Positions 15,930 to 20,743 of a stretch of 23,385 nt of DNA are shown here, in pieces; the first letter of the stretch is position 1, and each line of letters opens with the position of its first letter. The notes below the pieces were generated by a model. It saw nothing but the letters and a program-made list of their open reading frames with translations. It did no database searches and was not told the DNA's origin. Both the position numbers and the translations under genes were made by a program. This DNA comes from a virus. Location of the stretch: IMG/VR virus record IMGVR_UViG_3300032286_000357, positions 1-23,385 of that record, one strand, 5' to 3'.

Positions 15930-16643
15930 TTAGGTGCCCCCACCAATGAACATTTGACGCGGGATGAATCGGATAGCGGCTTTCTCACGATCTTCACCAG
16001 CAGCTAACTCAAAAGCTTCGTCGTACACCTGCTTGAGCATAGGTACTCGGTCCATAGCCTCAGGAATCTTCAATGCGATGTGATACGCCAAACCCGCAGT
16101 TGCGGCGGGTAAGAAGCGAAAGTTCATATCGGCGGTGTTCACCCCGGTACCCGCATCGTCAATACGGCGCAGACGCCAGTACTTAAACACGTAGTATGGC
16201 TGGGCTACAGTGCCTTGGTTAGGAATTGGCCATACAGTAATCCTAGGGTTATCCCTTAGGCGTTCGATCCAAACTTGTATTGGGCGGGCTTGCTGCAGCT
16301 TGTTGGGGATCGTGGCGTAGGTAGAAACACTAATACGCGTAATGGTCAGGTCGGATTGGGTAGACACGCTTCCATCGCCCGTGCGAATCACATGCTCTAG
16401 CAGGTCGATAGTGTCTGCTGGTAAGTCGTAGGTGGCTTGGCCTTGGATGAGGTTAATGTACCCCTCATCAATCGTCCACATGTTGATGCCCTTGTTCTGC
16501 CATTCGATCGTCATGAGGTTGAACGACCGACGCGCTGTGCGCAAATCATAGCCAGACCGCATCTCTCGGCCTGCACGCTCCCATGCCTCTTCAGCGATTT
16601 CGGTGAAGTCGAGATTAAACGCGGTGGTGCCGGAGACTGCCAT
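15930..16643 (-). CDS. Head-to-tail adaptor-like protein 1
   Basis: This is a 237-residue protein. The helical N-terminal part (LDFTEIAEEAWERAG, YDLRTARRSFNLMTIEWQNK) is followed by NMWTIDEGYINLIQGQATYDL, DLLEHVIRTG, PNKLQQARPIQVWIERL and ITVWPIPNQG, with a helical C-terminus (EAMDRVPMLKQVYDEAFELA). The pattern of a Trp-containing N-terminal helix pair, then a beta region, then a C-terminal helix is typical of head-completion/tail-adaptor proteins of short-tailed phages (gp4/gp11-like). It would bridge portal and nozzle. Assignment to one specific adaptor family is inference. A second adaptor-like gene lies at 14425-15075. Start and preceding stop overlap (TAATG). Confidence 0.65.
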   Translation of the reverse strand: MAVSGTTAFNLDFTEIAEEAWERAGREMRSGYDLRTARRSFNLMTIEWQNKGINMWTIDEGYINLIQGQATYDLPADTIDLLEHVIRTGDGSVSTQSDLTITRISVSTYATIPNKLQQARPIQVWIERLRDNPRITVWPIPNQGTVAQPYYVFKYWRLRRIDDAGTGVNTADMNFRFLPAATAGLAYHIALKIPEAMDRVPMLKQVYDEAFELAAGEDREKAAIRFIPRQMFIGGGT

Positions 16644-16876
16644 TATCTAAACCCTGCTGTTTTCTTTGCGACTGATTTAGGCTGCGCCACAAACTGCTTA
16701 CCTGCCATCTTGCCAGCACGCTTGGCTTTTGTGGTTGCGGCATATTCCGCAGAGGTAAGAGATTGTATAGCTTTCTCGGGCAAATACCTCTCTCCCGTTT
16801 TGGAAGACGGCTTGCCAGACTTAGTGCGCCACTTAGCATCCCCCCAGTCTTTAAGAGATTGTTGTGGGGCTTTCAC
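16643..16876 (-). CDS. Small basic conserved phage protein
   Basis: This is a 77-residue protein starting with GTG one base after the preceding stop; AGGGA, within the preceding codons, serves as ribosome binding site. Motifs are QQSLKDWGDAKWRTKSGKPS (5-24), KTGERYLPEKAIQSLTSAEYA (26-46), then a Lys-rich tail AKRAGKMAGKQFVAQPKSVAKK. The SLKDW...WRTKSGKPS and ERYLPEKAI blocks recur in environmental phages. No function is known. The high pI suggests DNA or RNA binding. Its stop overlaps the start of the adaptor-like gene (TAATG), tying its translation to a structural protein. Confidence 0.75.
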   Translation of the reverse strand: MKAPQQSLKDWGDAKWRTKSGKPSSKTGERYLPEKAIQSLTSAEYAATTKAKRAGKMAGKQFVAQPKSVAKKTAGFR

Positions 16877-16877
16877 A

Positions 16878-17153
16878 TTAGTCCCTGTACCCGCCGCCAG
16901 CAGCTTTATATTTCTTCGCTACGAGCTGTGCCTTACGGGCTGACCATTGCCCTGCGCCAGTACCCTGCGTTGCTGCGGACTTAACTTGGCTCACAATGCG
17001 TTTGCGAAGGCTGGGCTTAGTGTAGTTACCCGCAGCGTTAACCTTGCCACCTTCAGCAAACTGGGTAAAGTCAGTATCGTCGCGGCGAGCCTTCTTAACG
17101 CCGCTAGGCATCTTGGATGGGTTGATATCACCCATACCACGACTGGCTCTCAA
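16878..17153 (-). CDS. Small basic conserved phage protein (QWSARKAQL family)
   Basis: This is a 91-residue basic protein. The TTG at 17153 is preferred because GGAGGT lies five bases upstream and MRASRGMGDINPSKMP is the start I recall for relatives; an ATG seven codons in would lose it. A Gly/Lys region FAEGGKVNAAGNYTKP follows, then a helical, DNA-binding-looking C-terminus with LRKRIVSQVKSAATQG and GQWSARKAQLVAKKYKAAGGGY. The family is widespread and uncharacterised in phages. A nucleic-acid or virion-interior role is inferred from charge. The gene begins inside the HNH stop codon. Confidence 0.75.
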   Translation of the reverse strand: MRASRGMGDINPSKMPSGVKKARRDDTDFTQFAEGGKVNAAGNYTKPSLRKRIVSQVKSAATQGTGAGQWSARKAQLVAKKYKAAGGGYRD

Positions 17154-17629
17154 GATGCACCTCCCCAGCGTGCGCCCGTTACAATCCTACTAATCGCGGG
17201 TTGAGTCATACCGTACTCCTTTGCAAGGTTTGTCTGGCTTATGGTTCCCGTAGCATACTTCTTTTGAATATCAGCCACTTGCACCGCCGTTAATTTTGAT
17301 GCTGGATTGCTTTCTCCAAACTGCGCAACTCCTCGCCCTCTATTTTTTAAAGCCTTATCCCTAGCGTTGTCTGCATTGGTACCAAGAAACAAATGTGTGG
17401 GATTGCAACATTTAGGGTTGTCGCAGCGGTGCAATACGTGTAACTCATGGGATAGTGTTGGCAGTAACCCAACAAGGAACGCTGCTACTCTATGAGCCCC
17501 TTTAGACCCTTCAGAGGTGCGGAACCAACCATACCCACTACGCAGCGTATGTGCGGTCCACTCCCAGCATTGTTCAGGGGAGCCGCTGGAAACTTTGCCC
17601 CAAAACCTAGACTCTATAGTGGAGATCAC
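17150..17629 (-). CDS. HNH homing-type endonuclease with C-terminal helix-turn-helix
   Basis: This is a 159-residue nuclease of the HNH_3 type. A DNA-contact beta region (CWEWTAHTLRSGYGWFRTS, 21-39) leads to AHRVAAFLVG (45-54) and then the active site VLHRCDNPKCCNPTHLFLGT (65-84). There His67 is the likely general base, Cys69/Cys74/Cys75 and His79 are metal-region residues, and NADNARD is the following helix. A C-terminal helix-turn-helix (111-155: KLTAVQVADIQKKY, NLAKEYGMTQPAISRIVTG) resembles NUMOD-type DNA-recognition domains. It probably cuts a homologous site in related phages to spread its own gene. It starts with GTG overlapping the previous stop (GTGA), preceded by AGGGG, and ends overlapping the next TTG start (TTGA). 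Confidence 0.9.
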   Translation of the reverse strand: MISTIESRFWGKVSSGSPEQCWEWTAHTLRSGYGWFRTSEGSKGAHRVAAFLVGLLPTLSHELHVLHRCDNPKCCNPTHLFLGTNADNARDKALKNRGRGVAQFGESNPASKLTAVQVADIQKKYATGTISQTNLAKEYGMTQPAISRIVTGARWGGAS

Positions 17630-18126
17630 TTGCGACCCCTAGCCATACCGCCACCGCACATGACCATCGTACCCTTGGTTTTGCCTTTGGTAGCGCATCC
17701 GTCAGCACGAGAGGAAGCGGAACCGGTGGAGCCGCCCTTGGCCATACGTTTAGGCAATAGGGTGTTGGGGTTCATTGCACCGGAAGACTTCTTAGCAAGT
17801 CGGGCTGTCTCTGCCCTAGTGCTTGCACCGTAAGTATCTTTAGCTGCGCTCTGCTCCGCATTTTTGCGATTCATGCGATCATACGGGGTTTCGTACTTGG
17901 CTTTGGGTGGTGTGGGTTTACGGCCCGGGCCAGAAACGGTTTTACTAGGCGCTGCAGCTGCGGGAGCGGGAGCGGGAGTGCGGCTGACGGGTCGACGCGG
18001 CATGGGCATTGCCTTGGGGCCTGCCTCGGTATCAAGGTTTTCGCCCTTGTTTGCCATCTCCATGGCGTCGTCTTCAACCATAGAGCCGTCTTCGCCGTCG
18101 TAGCGTTTAACTTTGTGTTTAGACAT
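17626..18126 (-). CDS. Disordered basic protein with shared GCATKGKT element
   Basis: This is a 166-residue protein from the ATG at 18126; the upstream in-frame GTG at 18132 is less likely because ATG overlaps the previous stop as TGATG. MSKHKVKRYDGEDGSM opens an acidic patch (EDDAMEMANKGENLDTE). A Pro/Ala-rich linker follows (about 41-75, with PAPAPAAAAP), then a charged helix (YDRMNRKNAEQ), then GGSTGSASSRADGCATKGKT (131-150) and a C-terminal MCGGGMARGRK. It is probably largely unstructured. The DNA encoding the element shares 19 identical bases with the same place in the upstream gene. No function is known. The HNH gene starts inside its stop codon (GTGA). Confidence 0.7.
   Translation of the reverse strand: MSKHKVKRYDGEDGSMVEDDAMEMANKGENLDTEAGPKAMPMPRRPVSRTPAPAPAAAAPSKTVSGPGRKPTPPKAKYETPYDRMNRKNAEQSAAKDTYGASTRAETARLAKKSSGAMNPNTLLPKRMAKGGSTGSASSRADGCATKGKTKGTMVMCGGGMARGRK
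17673..17691. repeat. 19-bp direct repeat, copy 1 (codes GCATKGKT element)
   Basis: Plus-strand ccttggttttgcctttggt is identical here and at 18164-18182. It codes the conserved A-T-K-G-K-T part of the shared element in two adjacent genes, suggesting duplication or gene conversion. Confidence 0.85.
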
Positions 18127-18551
18127 CAGCACATCCCGCCTTTCTTCATGACGATTTGAGTAGCCTTGGTTTTGCCTTTGGTGGCAATGCCATTGGCTGA
18201 GGAGCGGAACGCGCCGCCTTTAGCTAGCTTCAAGGTTGTACCCTTGCCGCCTTTGTGCTCTTGGGAATCATGTTGTTTGAAAGCTTTTTTAATCATGGCT
18301 TTGTCTTGGGCCATGTCAGTCGAGCCGCCTTCAGCCATTTTCTTCCCGCCTTTTTTCTTAGCCATCATTGCCATGAAGCCGGGGTTCATTTTGGAAGCCA
18401 TAGTATCACCACCTTTTGAAAACTTACGGCCCTTGTCGGCTTTGTCAAAGTCTTGCCCCACGGACTGTGGAACTCCTACTTTTTTGGCAAACGCAGGGCT
18501 GTGCGCTATAGCCGCCATGAAATTGTGTTGCTTTTTCGAGCTACTGGGCAC
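18126..18551 (-). CDS. Basic Lys/Gly/Met-rich protein with shared GIATKGKT element
   Basis: This is a 141-residue protein. I chose the GTG at 18551 because it lies one base past the previous stop and gives the recognised start PSSSKKQHNFMAAIAHSP; an in-frame ATG at 18578 would overlap that gene. The N-terminal domain (5-45) is SKKQHNFMAAIAHSPAFAKK, then VGVPQSVGQDFDKADKGRKF, which is conserved in many phages. The rest is low-complexity (MAMMAKKKGGKKMAEGGST) with a helix at 80-95. Near the C-terminus RSSANGIATKGKT (116-128) matches elements in three neighbouring proteins. It ends GGMC. Function is unknown; it could be a basic head-interior or DNA-associated virion protein. Its stop shares one base with the next start (TGATG). 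Confidence 0.7.
   Translation of the reverse strand: MPSSSKKQHNFMAAIAHSPAFAKKVGVPQSVGQDFDKADKGRKFSKGGDTMASKMNPGFMAMMAKKKGGKKMAEGGSTDMAQDKAMIKKAFKQHDSQEHKGGKGTTLKLAKGGAFRSSANGIATKGKTKATQIVMKKGGMC
18164..18182. repeat. 19-bp direct repeat, copy 2
   Basis: This is the second identical copy of ccttggttttgcctttggt, in the upstream gene. The flanks differ, so identity is confined to the element. Confidence 0.85.
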
Positions 18552-18552
18552 T

Positions 18553-18735
18553 TTATTTCTTTCGCAATAAGTCAACAAAGTCTTTACCGGTCACCATCTC
18601 AGCAATGCGCATTAGCGCCAAAACTGCTCCTATGAAACCAAACATGGGCGATATCACCTCAAAAAATGACCCAATTGCTGCCAACGGAGCAAATATGTCG
18701 ATGACGTGTTTGATGGTATCTTGGTGTTCGGTCAT
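18553..18735 (-). CDS. Small membrane protein, holin-like
   Basis: This is a 60-residue protein with a short polar N-terminus (MTEHQDTIKH) and a continuous hydrophobic region at about residues 11-48 (IDIFAPLAAIGSFF, then SPMFGFIGAVLALMRIAEMV). The region could span the membrane once or as two short helices with a Pro turn. A charged C-terminus (GKDFVDLLRKK) follows. The shape resembles small class II-type holins or holin partners. It lies far from the endolysin, and another holin-like gene is next to the endolysin, so this one may be an antiholin or another envelope protein. The preceding stop is one base away, so it is coupled. Confidence 0.6.
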   Translation of the reverse strand: MTEHQDTIKHVIDIFAPLAAIGSFFEVISPMFGFIGAVLALMRIAEMVTGKDFVDLLRKK

Positions 18736-18736
18736 A

Positions 18737-18982
18737 TCAGCACTTCCAAGCTTTGAGTGATTTGTTAATCCGGCTGTTTGGGTCTTTCGCGGTCTTCTCG
18801 CTGGTGAGTTTCTTCTTCATCCCACTCATCCTCGCGCAAAAAGAGTCGCGCCTGCTGCCGCCTTCCGGCTGGGGAGGCTTCAAGTTCATCCCTTGTTTTT
18901 TGGCTGACGCGCGCCCCTTGGCGTTCAAGCCACCCTCGGGGTTTTTGCCTTCCTTGCGAGTCCATGCTGGTGACTTAGCCAT
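18737..18982 (-). CDS. Small basic conserved phage protein (DUF6321-like)
   Basis: This is an 81-residue basic protein. I chose the ATG at 18982 rather than the longer upstream frame because MAKSPAWTRKEGKNPEGGLN is the conserved start of a widespread uncharacterised phage family that I believe is DUF6321; the name is from memory. Motifs in order are AWTRKEGKNPEGGLNAKGRA (7-26), NLKPPQPEGGS (33-43), RRDSFCARMSGM (44-55) and a C-terminal RINKSLKAWKC. Length and order fit the family. The gene overlaps the end of the preceding one by eight bases. The high charge suggests nucleic-acid or capsid-lumen contact, but no function is established. Confidence 0.8.
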   Translation of the reverse strand: MAKSPAWTRKEGKNPEGGLNAKGRASAKKQGMNLKPPQPEGGSRRDSFCARMSGMKKKLTSEKTAKDPNSRINKSLKAWKC

Positions 18983-19268
18983 AAAACACCGTAATACCAG
19001 TAACAGAGCCAACACTGAATGTGAGATACAGCCCAGTAGAAGCCAAGATACCTTCACCGGGGATTATCATAGAAAACGTATTAGGCGTACCAAGGCTCGC
19101 TATGTCCATTGTGTATAGCACGGCTGCCGTGGAACTACCATCCCTAATTTCAAAGGTTGCAGCGGTACTTGCTTTGGGGCTGACAATAAACCCTTTAAAG
19201 CGTGTGCGACCGCTATAGTAAGACCCTGCTGCACTCAAATGCGCTGCCTTAACATCAGTCTGTTGCAT
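18975..19268 (-). CDS. Small virion-type protein
   Basis: This is a 97-residue protein with alternating beta strands: RFKGFIVSPKASTAATFEIRD, then VLYTMDIASLG, FSMIIPGEGI and LYLTFSVGSVTGITVFYG. It has no membrane segment. It looks like a compact single-domain structural protein of the kind found beside the preceding gene in environmental phages. AGGAG precedes the ATG. Its stop codon lies inside the start of the next gene (ATGGCTAA), so the two are translationally coupled. The precise function is unknown; a head-surface or adaptor-associated role is possible. Confidence 0.7.
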   Translation of the reverse strand: MQQTDVKAAHLSAAGSYYSGRTRFKGFIVSPKASTAATFEIRDGSSTAAVLYTMDIASLGTPNTFSMIIPGEGILASTGLYLTFSVGSVTGITVFYG

Positions 19269-19281
19269 ACTAATCTCCTGT

Positions 19282-19303
19282 AAAGCAGGGGCCGGAGCCC
19301 CTG
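19282..19303 (-). other. Intergenic hairpin with UCCG loop
   Basis: On the minus strand this reads CAGGGGC-TCCG-GCCCCTG then CTTTA. The 7-bp perfect stem closes a C(UCCG)G tetraloop in the 42-base gap between two virion genes. The T-tract is too short for full termination; attenuation or protection of the upstream message end is more likely. Confidence 0.55.
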
Positions 19304-19310
19304 AGATTAA

Positions 19311-19802
19311 TTACTGTTGGTTAGCAGGAGGAGAGCTATTGCCACTGGAGTCTTTAACGAGGTACTGCACAGTTATCTGAGCCGCACCGCCGCTGGCTGT
19401 ACCCGCGCAAGCGTAGATAACTTGAAGAATCAAGTCGGTCGTACCCACGTTCAGGATGGTAGCCATGTTGGTACCAGACAATGTGGTCGTGGCGCGGCCC
19501 ACAGCCAAGGGAGTGGTAGTTGCTCCACCGACTACAGCCAGAGAAGTACCACCAGCAGTCTGTACGGTAATGGTGTTACCGGTTGAGCCAGCAAATGCAG
19601 TGGTGATATCAACAAAAATACTGGTGATCTGAGCGCCAGCAGGGATAACTGCAAACGTAGTAGCAGTCGTAGTGGCAACGGTCATCGTGCCGGTTTGGGC
19701 TACGGTGGTAACACCAGTGTTTTGGATGGTTCCAGCAGTGGTACCGGTGGTGTTTTTAACAGTGCCAAGTAGCCAAGGGCCGAGGTGAGTTGCAAATCCC
19801 AT
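19311..19802 (-). CDS. Small beta-rich virion-type protein
   Basis: This is a 163-residue protein, poor in charge and very rich in Thr, Ala, Gly and Val. It starts MGFATHLGPWLLGTVKNTTG, a pattern I recognise from uncharacterised phage head-region proteins. Regular beta-strand-like alternation continues through the body (FAVIPAGAQITSIFVDI, then ATILNVGTTDLILQVIYAC), ending in a flexible SSGNSSPPANQQ tail. No signal peptide or catalytic motif is visible. It is the first gene behind the promoter at 19891-19918, with AAGGAAC upstream of the ATG. A capsid-surface or virion-stabilising role is inference. Confidence 0.7.
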   Translation of the reverse strand: MGFATHLGPWLLGTVKNTTGTTAGTIQNTGVTTVAQTGTMTVATTTATTFAVIPAGAQITSIFVDITTAFAGSTGNTITVQTAGGTSLAVVGGATTTPLAVGRATTTLSGTNMATILNVGTTDLILQVIYACAGTASGGAAQITVQYLVKDSSGNSSPPANQQ

Positions 19803-19870
19803 GATGTGTTCCTTACATACAAGCTAGGTGCGTCAATCGGTATGTCGTCTGCTGGGGCAGTTTGGCGCAC

Positions 19871-19898
19871 TGGAAGTCCCAGATGCACACAATATACA
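19871..19898 (+). promoter_or_regulatory. Weak candidate promoter for the plus-strand HNH gene
   Basis: TATACA at 19893-19898 resembles a -10 box, with a poor -35 (TGGAAG, 19871-19876) 16 bp upstream. It overlaps the minus-strand -10 box, so the two polymerases would compete. The match is weak. Confidence 0.2.
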
Positions 19899-19918
19899 CG
19901 AAATTTTGCTAGAGTCAA
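19891..19918 (-). promoter_or_regulatory. Strong sigma70-like promoter for the tail/virion operon
   Basis: On the minus strand, TTGACT (19918-19913), a 16-bp spacer and TATATT (19896-19891) match five of six consensus bases in each box. It lies about 90 bases upstream of the 163-residue protein gene and downstream of two terminator-like hairpins. It therefore probably starts a new transcript covering genes from 19802 leftward. The -35 box overlaps the ribosome binding region of the plus-strand HNH gene. Confidence 0.7.
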
Positions 19919-19922
19919 GGGC

Positions 19923-20288
19923 ATGCCCTACAAAGACCGCGCCATCAATAAAGCTAAGCACAAGGAGTACTCGGCAAAACATTACCAAAACAACAAGGAA
20001 GAGGTGCAGCGTAGGACTAAAGGAAATAATGCGGCGGAAAAAGCTAAGTGGGCTGAGTTTAAAAAGTCACTGTCGTGCACCGTTTGCGGGGCTTCACACC
20101 CTGCCATCATAGACTTTCACCATCCCCCCGGTACAAAAACGTACGGTGTCAACGAGCTTGTCGCAAAGCGTAAGTTTGCAAAGGTCTATGAAGAAATTAA
20201 AAAGTGTGTCGTACTGTGTGCTAACTGCCACCGGATACACCACTACGACGAGAAAGGGGCCGTAGCCCCTCCATTAGCGGCCAATTAA
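19923..20288 (+). CDS. HNH endonuclease, free-standing (plus strand)
   Basis: This is the only plus-strand gene in the window. The 121-residue product is a Cys4-type HNH nuclease: CTVC at residues 52-55, IDFHH at 63-67, and VLCANCHRIHH at 98-107. The paired cysteines would bind structural zinc, and the His residues around 66-67 and 103 would form the beta-beta-alpha-metal active site that nicks or cuts DNA. A basic helical N-terminus (1-45) probably helps contact DNA. The frame is open further upstream, but ATG 19923 is preferred because AAGG lies close upstream and the residues before it look random. Such genes in phages are often free-standing homing endonucleases. Its opposite orientation within a one-direction operon suggests later insertion. 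The stop overlaps the acidic gene's stop. Confidence 0.85.
   Translation: MPYKDRAINKAKHKEYSAKHYQNNKEEVQRRTKGNNAAEKAKWAEFKKSLSCTVCGASHPAIIDFHHPPGTKTYGVNELVAKRKFAKVYEEIKKCVVLCANCHRIHHYDEKGAVAPPLAAN
20251..20270 (-). terminator. Possible weak terminator after the acidic gene (UACG loop)
   Basis: On the minus strand this reads AGGGGC-TACG-GCCCCT followed by TTCT. The stem is 6 bp, extendable with G-U pairs, and has a C(UACG)G tetraloop. It lies 14 bases past the stop of the acidic gene and inside the 3' end of the opposing HNH gene. The T-tract is short, so termination may be partial. Confidence 0.45.
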
Positions 20289-20599
20289 GCTTCGTCTTCT
20301 ATTAACAGCCAGTCGCCCGTTTCTACATCTAGGCAGTACCAAGCGTCTTGGTTTTCGTCGTACCAGCAGTAGCAGTCTTCGTCTTCTTTGTACACGTACT
20401 CTTCACCTTCGGTAAAGTGCTGCGCAATTTCTTCGGGGATTTCAAAGTCATCGTCCTCGTCCTCGTCCTCGGCGTCTTCCACTTCTTCAATGTCGGTGTT
20501 ACCAAACGCCTTCACAGTTTGTAAAAACTGCAAAATAGACGCAGTGGAGTACTCAAAAAATCCGCCTTTTGGCAGTTCAACAGACACAGTAAAAAACAT
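20285..20599 (-). CDS. Small, very acidic hypothetical protein
   Basis: This is a 104-residue protein of unknown function. A beta-strand-like start (MFFTVSVELPKGGFFEYS) and a helix (ILQFLQTVKAFG) are followed by a dense Asp/Glu tract at about residues 36-57. The C-terminal region mixes acidic, Tyr, Trp and Cys residues (DEDCYCWYDENQDAWYCLD). I chose the ATG at 20599 because GGAG lies six bases upstream; an in-frame TTG at 20611 would lie just upstream of that site. Its stop overlaps the stop of the convergent plus-strand HNH gene at TTAA. It lies alone between the capsid terminator and a new promoter, so it may be a separately controlled, perhaps DNA-mimicking or nucleic-acid-competing, protein; that is speculation. 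Codon use looks like its neighbours. Confidence 0.75.
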   Translation of the reverse strand: MFFTVSVELPKGGFFEYSTASILQFLQTVKAFGNTDIEEVEDAEDEDEDDDFEIPEEIAQHFTEGEEYVYKEDEDCYCWYDENQDAWYCLDVETGDWLLIEDEA

Positions 20600-20697
20600 G
20601 GGATTCTCCAAAAATTAAGTACAGCAACTGCGCTGCGAAGGAATCCTACACGAGTTTTGCTACAAATGTTTGTGGGGTTTTGTGGTAAAAGTACAAC

Positions 20698-20720
20698 AAA
20701 AAAGGGCCCCGAAGGGCCCT
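20698..20720 (-). terminator. Intrinsic terminator after the major capsid gene (UUCG loop)
   Basis: Read on the minus strand this is AGGGCCC-TTCG-GGGCCCT followed by five T. The 7-bp perfect stem, closed by a C(UUCG)G tetraloop, sits 24 bases past the capsid stop codon. It should end the capsid transcription unit and separate the capsid genes from the downstream tail genes. Confidence 0.9.
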
Positions 20721-20743
20721 CTCTAGGTCAAAACCAGTCGTTT

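Noticed and set aside
18765-18965. 66-codon frame overlapping the DUF6321-like gene
   Set aside because: It is a different frame of the same DNA, and the conserved family motif is in the other frame.
20612-20697. Promoter for the acidic gene
   Set aside because: I looked for one because a terminator lies just upstream, but no pair of boxes reaches a reasonable match.
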